From an uncultured Bacillota bacterium (GTDB taxonomy: Bacteria; Bacillota_I; Bacilli_A; RF39; UBA660): a stretch of DNA of 64,000 nt. Shown here piece by piece: positions 16,731 to 24,525 of the stretch. The notes beneath the pieces were generated by a model that ran no database searches, was not told where the DNA came from, and was given only the letters and a program-made list of their open reading frames with translations. The stretch is taken from positions 1 to 64,000 of the forward strand of contig CAUAFL010000006.1 of the NCBI GenBank assembly GCA_958428295.1, written 5' to 3'. Within the stretch, counting starts at the first letter, position 1, and every line of letters starts with the position of its first letter. A program made the translations under genes and the position numbers.

Positions 16731-19085
16731 TTATCGTCCACCACCTTTGCCAAAAAGTTCTTTTTCTTCTGTGCGAAGATGTACGAAGATAGGAATTCTT
16801 TTGTCGTGAGAAATAACAAAAAGTGCTTGTCCTTTTCCAGCCGTTTGTAAAAAACGGCGTTCATTATCACTTAACCTTAATACCTTTTGTAATGAAATGA
16901 TTTCTTCACTTCCTTGTGCCATAATAAACTGATAATCTGAATTATCTACTATAACTTGACCGTATCTAACAACTTCTGGAGAAGTAAAGTCAATCATATT
17001 TTGAGTACATACTATAAGACTTCCTGCATACTTCCTGATTCTTTTACTAGTCTTTTTCAAAAACTCTAAACCGTCCTTATTATCTGGATCAATAAGAAGA
17101 TGAGCTTCATCAACAATTAGTATAACTTGTTCTTCACGATTCTGACTTATGATGTTCCAACATAAAGATAGAATATTGAAAAATTGTGTTCGTAAAATTG
17201 TTTCGTCGCTTTCAAGAAGACTATGTATATCAAAGACGATTAAATCAGAATTTAAGTCAAGATTACTATAATCATTCCATAACTTACTATCAACACCAGT
17301 AGCCATACGGCGGACAATAGCTTCTATCTTTTCTAATGATTTTACATTATCATCATTGACACGTTTATCATTTTTTGCCTTATCTAATTCTTTTATTATT
17401 TCATTATGAAAATCACTTATTATAGGATAATCTTTTGAAGAAAGTGTACTAACATCAGTATCTAAAGTAATATTCTTTTTCTTATAAGTACGAAGTAGTA
17501 TTTCTTCAATTTTAGTAAGTTCTAATTCTGTTAGATCTTTAAAATAGTATTTAATAAATGTTCTAAATGTTTGTAAATGTCTTACAACAGCGGCATTATT
17601 ATCTTCATCATTAGTAGAGTTTTTAATTTCTAATGGATTGATGATACAACCTGATCCACTTCCTGCGTCTATCCATTTTCCATTAAGTGAAAGACATAAG
17701 TCTTTATATTCACGTTCTGGATCTACAATCAAAATTCTAGTTTTTTTAGAGCCACCACCACGAGCAAAATTACCACGTATAAGTTTCTTTATTAGGGTGG
17801 ACTTACCACTTCCACTTTTACCTATAATACACATATTAGAGTTTGTTCTTTTGTTAGTTCTTTTCCATAAATCAAACAAAGTAAGACCGCCGTTTATGTC
17901 ATCGCCAAGAATTATGGAATTACCATTATCTTGTATAGATTCAAAAACAAATGGAAAAGAAGCAGCTACCGTAGTAATAGGCATAGGAAGACCAAAACTT
18001 TTTTGAAGTGGCATTTCTAAAGTAGGAAGTGATGTTTTAAGGCCTTGTTCTTGTTCAAAAATAAGTTGTGATCCACGAAGATTAAGAGAAGACAAAGCTG
18101 ACTTAATTTCTTTAACTCTTTTCTGTAATTCTTCTTGTGTATTTGCATAAGAAAAAAATACTACCGACATTAGTAGCATTTTTTCATTTTCACGATCCAT
18201 TTTATTAGTAAGTTTTTCGTAATCTTCTAATTGATTTTTAAGGACTATCTGATCGTTTCTATCACTTGTATTGATATACTTACTACGAGTTTCACTCATA
18301 CCTTTTTTTAGTGTTTTAGATACTTCTACATTATCCATTTGTTCAACACTAATCATCATACGAGTATTTTTAATATTAGATAACATTCCTAACCAACTAC
18401 CACGAGCATAGGACGGGAATGTATCAATAATCATACTAGTAGCATAACAATCGCCTAGTAAAATGTCTTTATCATTAAATTTCATAGCTATAGGTGCGAT
18501 TTTTTCTTTTAATGATTTCAAACTTGAATCTTGTTTAAAAACTTCTAGTGATTCGTTAGGATTAAGGAAAGTAAAAAGTAATTCCTTAATATCATCAGTT
18601 TTTGCTTGTTCTGATGATAAACCTATATTAGATAATTGAGAAACAAGATCATTGATTTTTGATTTTAGTAACTTAATATTATCTTTGCTTTCTTCAATCA
18701 ATAAGTAAAATTCTCTATTATTGACTAGATTTTTACTCATAATATTATCAGCATAATTGATGTCTTCATCAAGTAATTTTTGTTTTATTTCATCATCAGT
18801 ATTTTTAGCAAGATATACTAAATTATCTATGTGATCTGTAAGAGAAATAGGTTTATCTAGTGCTAGTATTTTAAAAGGATATTCCATACTTAATAATACT
18901 TTTCTAAACTGGAATATCTTTGAATCTTGTTCTTCACTAGAACATAACTGTAGGTTAATACTATTGACTTTGATAACACCTACAATTTTGTCATTTTCTA
19001 AAAAGAGTAAGTCGTTCCATACTTCCTTAAAAGGAAGCCACTCTAAAATAGACTTATCAATCTTTTTCTTTTTATCCTTTTTCAA
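16731..19085 (-). CDS. VirB4-type conjugation ATPase
   Basis: It energises assembly of the mating channel. Walker A is GKSGSGKST at 422-430, a central ILIVDPEREY follows, and Walker B is LIVDEAHLLID, followed by RKYAGSLIVCTQN. At 784 aa it is of normal VirB4/TrsE/Orf16-like length. It starts with TTG at 19085, 7 bases after GGGGG (the start adds KKDKKKK). PrgI and VirB6-like genes lie upstream, the standard order for these elements. Confidence 0.95.
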   Translation of the reverse strand: MKKDKKKKIDKSILEWLPFKEVWNDLLFLENDKIVGVIKVNSINLQLCSSEEQDSKIFQFRKVLLSMEYPFKILALDKPISLTDHIDNLVYLAKNTDDEIKQKLLDEDINYADNIMSKNLVNNREFYLLIEESKDNIKLLKSKINDLVSQLSNIGLSSEQAKTDDIKELLFTFLNPNESLEVFKQDSSLKSLKEKIAPIAMKFNDKDILLGDCYATSMIIDTFPSYARGSWLGMLSNIKNTRMMISVEQMDNVEVSKTLKKGMSETRSKYINTSDRNDQIVLKNQLEDYEKLTNKMDRENEKMLLMSVVFFSYANTQEELQKRVKEIKSALSSLNLRGSQLIFEQEQGLKTSLPTLEMPLQKSFGLPMPITTVAASFPFVFESIQDNGNSIILGDDINGGLTLFDLWKRTNKRTNSNMCIIGKSGSGKSTLIKKLIRGNFARGGGSKKTRILIVDPEREYKDLCLSLNGKWIDAGSGSGCIINPLEIKNSTNDEDNNAAVVRHLQTFRTFIKYYFKDLTELELTKIEEILLRTYKKKNITLDTDVSTLSSKDYPIISDFHNEIIKELDKAKNDKRVNDDNVKSLEKIEAIVRRMATGVDSKLWNDYSNLDLNSDLIVFDIHSLLESDETILRTQFFNILSLCWNIISQNREEQVILIVDEAHLLIDPDNKDGLEFLKKTSKRIRKYAGSLIVCTQNMIDFTSPEVVRYGQVIVDNSDYQFIMAQGSEEIISLQKVLRLSDNERRFLQTAGKGQALFVISHDKRIPIFVHLRTEEKELFGKGGGR

Positions 19086-19104
19086 ATTATAACCCCCTTA
19101 TTTT

Positions 19105-19371
19105 TTATAAATTCATTTTGATATTATTGTAATCATCGTGGAAAATACTATTCTTATCATCAGCACCCATTTCAAATAGACAACTTAAAATTTCATCTGA
19201 TGACATTTTAGTAGTGATAGCATAATCAACAATAATATTGTCAATATCTTCAACAATACTATTATAGTATGGTTGCCAATCTTTATTTCTAACTTTTTCT
19301 TTTGTATATTTTGCAATATTTTCTTTTGCTTTTAATAAAGTCATATAGACTTCATCATTTGTTTTATTCAT
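19105..19371 (-). CDS. Small helical ICE protein, paralogue of the next protein's N-terminus
   Basis: 88 residues with the blocks YMTLLKAKENI, DIDNIIVDYAITTKM and EILSCLFEMG. The same blocks occur at the N-terminus of the 285-residue neighbour (ITLLKAKEDI, GLDNMIVDYTIKNKM, EILDCAMSLYE). GGGGGTT precedes both ORFs. Function unknown. The pair appears to come from tandem duplication of a three-helix domain, placed just ahead of virB4. Confidence 0.65.
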   Translation of the reverse strand: MNKTNDEVYMTLLKAKENIAKYTKEKVRNKDWQPYYNSIVEDIDNIIVDYAITTKMSSDEILSCLFEMGADDKNSIFHDDYNNIKMNL

Positions 19372-19374
19372 AAA

Positions 19375-20232
19375 TTATAACCCCCTTAAATTTTTTGTTT
19401 CTAAATTCATATTGATACTATTATCAACATAATTGATATTACTACGAGATTTTTTTAGACTTCTTTTATCACTAATGAAATTATCCAAATTGCCATATTT
19501 ATTTTTAAATTTATCAAAGTCATTTCTGATGTCCTTTGCTGATACACTATCATCAATAGAGTAAACAATAGCTTGATCTAAAGAAGAAAATTTTACAAGT
19601 TGTGATTTTTCAATATCAGAATTGTGAATATTATCTGATTTTCTATAAACAAAATAATTATCATTATCTTGAAAAATGAATGTACCAGCTTTATTTACAT
19701 CAATTATTTTAGCCATTTCTTTATCTAAAACTAGAATAGGCCTATCCTTATCAATATCTAAATTGTCATCTATGTTAATAATACCATTATTAACTATAGA
19801 AATATTTTTATCTTTAAAAAAGTCTTTTTTATTTTCTTTTGTTTCTTCTAGTGTAGTAGTTTTCTTACGATCTTCATCAATCATTGTTTTTAACTTGTCT
19901 TTGACGAGTAGGACAATTTCTTCTTCGTATTTTTCCCTAATTTGTTTTTTTTTATGATTTTCAATGATTTTATTTTTAGTTCTTTGAATAAGTTTACTAG
20001 GACTTAAATTTTTGATTTTTTCCATAAACTTATTTTTTCCTTTATGTTCATATAAAGACATAGCACAATCTAAAATTTCTTTGTTAGTCATTTTATTTTT
20101 AATTGTATAATCAACAATCATATTATCTAAACCTGTAATAATATCATTATAAAAGCCATTATTAGATTTGTTCATTATATCTTCTTTTGCCTTTAATAGA
20201 GTAATCATTACATCATCTACTTTATTATTCAT
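19375..20232 (-). CDS. Hypothetical ICE protein with duplicated helical domain (285 aa)
   Basis: Residues 1-70 form the helical domain shared with the 88-residue neighbour, 75-130 are a Lys/Glu-rich coiled coil, and 150-270 an alpha/beta part (DRPILVLDKEMAKIIDV, GTFIFQDNDNYFVYRK). No known family was recognised. It is the first gene after the leader/attenuator at 20304-20431 and probably the promoter-proximal gene of the virB4 operon. Confidence 0.6.
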   Translation of the reverse strand: MNNKVDDVMITLLKAKEDIMNKSNNGFYNDIITGLDNMIVDYTIKNKMTNKEILDCAMSLYEHKGKNKFMEKIKNLSPSKLIQRTKNKIIENHKKKQIREKYEEEIVLLVKDKLKTMIDEDRKKTTTLEETKENKKDFFKDKNISIVNNGIINIDDNLDIDKDRPILVLDKEMAKIIDVNKAGTFIFQDNDNYFVYRKSDNIHNSDIEKSQLVKFSSLDQAIVYSIDDSVSAKDIRNDFDKFKNKYGNLDNFISDKRSLKKSRSNINYVDNSINMNLETKNLRGL

Positions 20233-20251
20233 CTTTAACCCCCTTATCTAT

Positions 20252-20280
20252 AAAAAAAGATTAGTCAATAACAACTAATC
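20252..20280 (-). terminator. Intrinsic terminator 2 of the 20.4-kb leader
   Basis: Minus strand: stem GATTAGT / ACTAATC with an 8-nt loop, followed by seven T. It lies 20 bp before the start of the 285-residue gene, so readthrough or antitermination would be needed to express the operon from the upstream promoter. Confidence 0.7.
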
Positions 20281-20303
20281 ATAATGTAAAAAAATAATAT
20301 ATA

Positions 20304-20378
20304 TTATTCCATAAAAAAACAATCTCTATATAGCTTGAGATTGATAAACTTCTTTACTTCATCAACAGGGCACTTCAT
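20304..20378 (-). CDS. Leader peptide (24 aa) crossing a terminator
   Basis: A short ORF (MKCPVDEVKKFINLK..., ending CFFME) with RBS AGGGAA 5 bases upstream. The RBS lies in the 5' arm of a hairpin AACAGGG/CCCTGTT, with the start codon in its loop. The ORF then runs through terminator 1, whose T-tract encodes the FF. This is the expected form of a translation-controlled attenuator. Confidence 0.45.
   Translation of the reverse strand: MKCPVDEVKKFINLKLYRDCFFME
20312..20343 (-). terminator. Intrinsic terminator 1 of the 20.4-kb leader
   Basis: Minus strand: stem CAATCTC / GAGATTG, 10-nt loop, followed by seven T. It lies about 60-80 nt after the predicted transcription start. Confidence 0.75.
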
Positions 20379-20401
20379 TGCTATTCCCTGTTCACAATAT
20401 A

Positions 20402-20431
20402 AGTATATATGAAATTGTCGTACTTTGTCAA
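20402..20431 (-). promoter_or_regulatory. Strong promoter of the virB4 operon leader
   Basis: Minus strand: -35 TTGACA (20431 to 20426), 18-bp spacer, -10 TATACT (20407 to 20402). It drives the leader peptide and two terminators before the 285-residue gene. Confidence 0.7.
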
Positions 20432-20440
20432 TATTTGTAA

Positions 20441-20716
20441 TTAAAATTTTTTATATTTCTTTTGACTTGACCTAAACTTTATCATTTTTATTATGATACT
20501 TAAAATATTGCCTGATCCATTTGGCATAGGCAAAGTAATTAAAAATGTAAGAATAGGAAAGAAGCAAAAGAAGAATATTTTAATTAGCCCTGTTCCAAAA
20601 ATTTTTGCAAGTATAAAACCTACAAGAACAGATAGACCAAGTAGTAATATCTCTTTAATTCCATATCCTTTAAATATTTCTCTTTTAACCCTTATGTTCT
20701 TCGGTATTAGATACAT
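20441..20716 (-). CDS. PrgI family membrane protein
   Basis: 91 residues: a short cytoplasmic start (IPKNIRVKREIFKGYGIKE), two adjacent membrane helices (25-41 and 46-64) and a basic tail. This is the layout of PrgI-type inner-membrane components of Gram-positive type IV systems, VirB3-like in role. It overlaps the VirB6-like gene by 32 bp and precedes the virB4 unit. Confidence 0.85.
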   Translation of the reverse strand: MYLIPKNIRVKREIFKGYGIKEILLLGLSVLVGFILAKIFGTGLIKIFFFCFFPILTFLITLPMPNGSGNILSIIIKMIKFRSSQKKYKKF

Positions 20717-22094
20717 TTACATTCCCCCAATCTGTAGTAGTTTTATATAAAGTACTAGATTCTTGATTAAATGAATAATTGTTATTATCAATCATATCTT
20801 TGTATGTATCAATTCTATCAGCAAGTGAAGTGGTGTTAGACATATCATCATTATAAGTAGGTATATCATTACTTCCACTATCCATAGTAGGACTACTACT
20901 TTCTGAATTAGAATTTGAAGAATTATCTTGATTAGAAGATTGACTTGCAGATTCCAAATTAGAAGATGAAGAATTTGATGTCATATTAGGATCATTACCA
21001 CTTGAATTACTGTCTGGTGTAGAAGAAGAATTATCATTACTATTATTTGAATTAGTAGAGTTATCTTCTGTTTTCCCATATCTTGACATAGCTATCATAC
21101 TTGTACCTAGTGCAGCCATACTATGTAATTCACTCATATTCGCCATTGTTCCAGTATTTGCATTTAACAAAGCACTTACTAATTGTGGCGATGATATGAT
21201 AAAGAGTAAAGCACCTATGATGATAAGTATAACAGACATAGCATAAGAAGTACCTTTTACAACTGTACCAAAAACATTAAATAATATTCCAATACATAGG
21301 TACTGGACAGCAGTAACTAGGAATGTACCTAAAACACCTTTTGCCCATACTTCAAATGTATGTGATCTATTTGATATTAAAGACGTACACACAAACGGTG
21401 CGATTGCCTTATATAAAGCCAGTTCTATCACTCGTTTAGCAACTTGAATTCCAATAAAAAATAAAAGAACGACGACGACTAAACCAACTATGAAAACAGA
21501 AAAGGTATGAAAACTATATTTATATTCCCCTGAATCAAAAAGACCGTCATTCATAACAGCATTATAATCAACCGTCCACCAGTTCTCTATAAAGTATTTT
21601 TTATCAGATTCGTCCATTTTGCTATCATCTGCAAAAGCCGTAAGTATCATTGAAGACATACTAGCTTCAAAAGAAGTAGGACTTGTTTCTGCAGTAGATG
21701 AAACTGATATTGTATATTGTGTAAGTTTAGATGATACATCATACCCCCAATTAAATATAGGTGGAATTAAAAACATCATTACTATACAAAAAATGATACC
21801 CCTAAATACCCTAGTAGGGGAAGAATTATCATCTTGATTGACAAAATATCTCATTATAATTTCAATAATAACTTTCAGTACTAGCCAAGTACAGGCCACA
21901 ATGATTGCAGCCGAATAAATCTTATTTACATACGGATTATCAAAAAACTTAAATTTCCATATATCATTGATAATCAAAAACATACCGTCTAGTAAAATGA
22001 GTACACCTTTTGCCAACATCCAAAATACCCAACGGATCGCGTCTGTTATCCAACCTGCAGACTCGTGTTGTACTGTTAATAACTGTAACATCAT
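20685..22094 (-). CDS. VirB6/TrbL-like polytopic channel protein
   Basis: 469 residues with about six to seven membrane helices between 15 and 310 (for example AAIIVACTWLVLKVIIEIIM and VFIVGLVVVVLLFFIG). A Ser/Asn-rich low-complexity tail occupies about 340-420. This is the usual form of the VirB6-like component between PrgI and upstream genes in Tn1549-like ICEs. The start ATGATG at 22094 has AGGTGG upstream. Confidence 0.8.
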   Translation of the reverse strand: MMLQLLTVQHESAGWITDAIRWVFWMLAKGVLILLDGMFLIINDIWKFKFFDNPYVNKIYSAAIIVACTWLVLKVIIEIIMRYFVNQDDNSSPTRVFRGIIFCIVMMFLIPPIFNWGYDVSSKLTQYTISVSSTAETSPTSFEASMSSMILTAFADDSKMDESDKKYFIENWWTVDYNAVMNDGLFDSGEYKYSFHTFSVFIVGLVVVVLLFFIGIQVAKRVIELALYKAIAPFVCTSLISNRSHTFEVWAKGVLGTFLVTAVQYLCIGILFNVFGTVVKGTSYAMSVILIIIGALLFIISSPQLVSALLNANTGTMANMSELHSMAALGTSMIAMSRYGKTEDNSTNSNNSNDNSSSTPDSNSSGNDPNMTSNSSSSNLESASQSSNQDNSSNSNSESSSPTMDSGSNDIPTYNDDMSNTTSLADRIDTYKDMIDNNNYSFNQESSTLYKTTTDWGNVNVSNTEEHKG

Positions 22095-22105
22095 ACAAAC
22101 ACCAC

Positions 22106-23008
22106 CTACATTGTCATTTTATTTTCTTTGGTATAGTCGTGTTCTAATTTTATTTCTAAACCACCTATATCAGCAAATAATCTTTTTGTCATATATATAG
22201 CGTCTGGTGTAAGTTTTCTTTGCCAACATTGATTTTTAGGCGACCACTTGTAGGCGTGACTTTTTAATTCTTCTATTACTTCTTGACTTGGTTTTTCATC
22301 AAAGAATATTTTGACACGATTATCTTCTTTATCAAAACGGACTTCGCCATTATTAAAATAGTAGTCATTCATTTGTAGTTTATCCATTTTTTCTAACTGT
22401 TTTAAACGATCCTTTACTGATTTTATATTTTGATTAGAGTTCGCTAATACATAAGGTGGAAGTGGATCTTCATTATTTTTTCTAGCTTTCTTATTATAAT
22501 TCAAATATGATTGATGATTTTCTTCTAAAAATTCTAATTTTGCTTGTAATTTTTCTTTTACAAGTGGATCGTCACTACTAATTGGCTCATTATATCCATT
22601 TCTATACTTACTTATAATTTCTTCTTTTGTATAAGCATTTTTTAACATATCATCAGTATTTTTATAGAATCTCTTTATCTTGTCTTCAATAGTATAAAGT
22701 GTGTTATCTATTTTAGCTTGGACCTTACACATTTTTTCAACAGGATATTTTGCTGGACCAGCCACATTGACAGGCACAAAATTTGCATTAACTCTTAATA
22801 ATTCATTATAACTGTCAGTAATTAGCTCTTTAAATTGTTCTTTTCTTTTATTTACAATTTCTAATTGTTTTTCGTTTAGTTCTCTGATTCCGTATAATTC
22901 AACAAATCTTTGATGTTCGTGATTAGCGTCATCTTGAATATGAGTGCCACGATTATACATACTCTGATTATCAGAACGTCTTACTAAATCTTTATCTAAT
23001 TCTATCAA
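22106..23008 (-). CDS. ICE protein with coiled coil and KWSP/WQR C-terminal motif (300 aa)
   Basis: It starts at TTG, 7 bases after GGGGGTT. The middle (residues 70-220) is long helices after the block NVAGPAKYPVEKM. The C-terminus carries GEVRFDKEDNRVKIFFDEKP and HAYKWSPKNQCWQRKLT, a motif seen in many large plasmid and ICE proteins near LtrC/ArdC-type domains (from memory). It is cytoplasmic; the function is probably DNA handling during transfer, unproven. Confidence 0.65.
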   Translation of the reverse strand: MIELDKDLVRRSDNQSMYNRGTHIQDDANHEHQRFVELYGIRELNEKQLEIVNKRKEQFKELITDSYNELLRVNANFVPVNVAGPAKYPVEKMCKVQAKIDNTLYTIEDKIKRFYKNTDDMLKNAYTKEEIISKYRNGYNEPISSDDPLVKEKLQAKLEFLEENHQSYLNYNKKARKNNEDPLPPYVLANSNQNIKSVKDRLKQLEKMDKLQMNDYYFNNGEVRFDKEDNRVKIFFDEKPSQEVIEELKSHAYKWSPKNQCWQRKLTPDAIYMTKRLFADIGGLEIKLEHDYTKENKMTM

Positions 23009-23021
23009 TTTTTAACCCCCT

Positions 23022-23684
23022 TTACATTTTTATAGTTTTTTCATCTTTGAAATTAAAACAACCGTCGCTTGGTTTCCTATATGGAAGACCGAAGTCATCG
23101 TACAAATCTTTTTCTCTAAAGTTACGTCTATCATAATTTTTTCCAAGATATTGTTCTATAAGCCGACAATTTTCTTCCCATTCAAAACCCAAAGATGAAA
23201 ATATAAGAATATCCTTATATAATAAATCTGTTTCATAATTTGAAGCTAACCCTAAAGCATTTTCAATAGTGGAAGAAAACTCTCTTGTACCACTACCTAA
23301 ATTGATTTTAAAATCATATTCTTTCTTTGGATCAAACTTAAAATAATCACGATGATAAATATTATTTTTTTCACAAAAAACATCTTGACTAACAAGATAC
23401 TTTTTATAATCTTTACAATCATCTTTGTTAGTATTATATTTCTCAATAACTTGTTCAGTTGTAAGTTCATCATCTACTAACCATATAAGACATTGTAATT
23501 TGTTTTTAAATTCTTCTTCCCACCATTCATTAGTGGAATTATCAACACCAAAATATCCTTTACCATTTTTATTTTTTACAAGGAATTTTCCAGTTAAATA
23601 ACTAGGCATTTTACCATAGTCAGAGTTTTCTCGCTCATTAAATAAACGACTATAAAGATTAAAATCTATTTCATATATCTTCAT
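23022..23684 (-). CDS. Hypothetical ICE protein (220 aa)
   Basis: The N-terminal part has GYFGVDNSTNEWWEEEFKNK and LIWLVDDE, a pattern I associate with small accessory ICE proteins. The C-terminal half is rich in Tyr/Asp (YLGKNYDRRNFREKD). No membrane segment. GGGGGTT precedes its ATG, and the previous RHH gene overlaps it by 4 bp (ATGA). Confidence 0.55.
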   Translation of the reverse strand: MKIYEIDFNLYSRLFNERENSDYGKMPSYLTGKFLVKNKNGKGYFGVDNSTNEWWEEEFKNKLQCLIWLVDDELTTEQVIEKYNTNKDDCKDYKKYLVSQDVFCEKNNIYHRDYFKFDPKKEYDFKINLGSGTREFSSTIENALGLASNYETDLLYKDILIFSSLGFEWEENCRLIEQYLGKNYDRRNFREKDLYDDFGLPYRKPSDGCFNFKDEKTIKM

Positions 23685-23905
23685 TTATAACCCCCTGATA
23701 ACTTCTTATTGAAATTATCCACATCATAAATATTTTTATCTTTTTCCAAAGTATTAGAAACAATTTCACATTCCTTTAAATCTTTTTTTATTAGTGTCCT
23801 TATATAATCAGACATAGAAATATCTAATTCTTTGGATCTTTTTCTTATATCTTTTTTGAGATTTTTTGTTATGTAAAACATAAACTTTGTATTATATCTT
23901 TTAAT
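23681..23905 (-). CDS. Ribbon-helix-helix protein with apparent ATT start
   Basis: The first canonical codon is the ATG at 23881, which has no ribosome site and falls inside the RHH beta strand. Starting at ATT (23905), 8 bases after GGGGG, gives KRYNTKFMFYITKNLKKDI, a complete strand-helix-helix unit followed by DISMSDYIRTLIKKDL. The GGGGG overlaps the sortase stop codon (AGGGGGTAA), so the gene is tightly packed. Likely role: a DNA-binding regulator or oriT/partition factor. Confidence 0.6.
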   Translation of the reverse strand: MKRYNTKFMFYITKNLKKDIRKRSKELDISMSDYIRTLIKKDLKECEIVSNTLEKDKNIYDVDNFNKKLSGGYK

Positions 23906-23910
23906 TTTAA

Positions 23911-24525
23911 TTACCCCCTTAATTCACATATAACAATAAGTCGTTGCTTACTATTATTTTTACAAGTAACAAGTGTTAATTGTTTTTTGTCATTTATACT
24001 ATTGAAATAAGACATATCATTATCATTGATTGTATGTTTACTGATAATAGTAAAATAGTAAGTATTTTGATGAGTAACAATCTTTACTTGATCGCCAACT
24101 CTCATATAATGTAATTTTTGAAACACATTACTGGTGCTATGGCCTGCTAGAATCATATTACCAAATTCATCATCTAAATTAGCAGATACAGATAAAGTAC
24201 CAACTAAATTTTTATCTAAAACTTTTTTTGATGTTCCTGTTGTGATAAGTCTTTTAATTCCATACCCAGAAAGTTCTATATATCCTAAATAGTTATCAGT
24301 TAATACAAATTCCTGTTTTGGTGTTTCAATTATAGTAGGTGTTTCTTCTGGTATTTCTACTTCTGGTGTAGGAACATCTGGAAACAAATCATTGATAATA
24401 GTTTCTGTTTCTTGTTTATCTATTTCTTTATTATGTAGAAAACAATAAGTAGAAAGGATCGCCACTATAATTAGTAACAATCCAATCACTACAAGTATTT
24501 TATTTATTATTTTTCTTTTTAGCAT
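23911..24525 (-). CDS. ICE-encoded sortase
   Basis: A transpeptidase that should anchor the adjacent adhesin to the wall. N-terminal membrane anchor at residues 9-30. The catalytic triad is H129 (LAGHS), C188 (LTLVTC) and R195 (KQRLIVIC). At 204 aa it is short. The start lies 26 bp inside the 3' end of the adhesin gene, showing coupling. The sortase class is unclear. Confidence 0.9.
   Translation of the reverse strand: MLKRKIINKILVVIGLLLIIVAILSTYCFLHNKEIDKQETETIINDLFPDVPTPEVEIPEETPTIIETPKQEFVLTDNYLGYIELSGYGIKRLITTGTSKKVLDKNLVGTLSVSANLDDEFGNMILAGHSTSNVFQKLHYMRVGDQVKIVTHQNTYYFTIISKHTINDNDMSYFNSINDKKQLTLVTCKNNSKQRLIVICELRG

Noticed and set aside
20685..20716. Frameshift between PrgI and the VirB6-like gene
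   Set aside because: Both frames are complete, and the 32-bp overlap is ordinary coupling.
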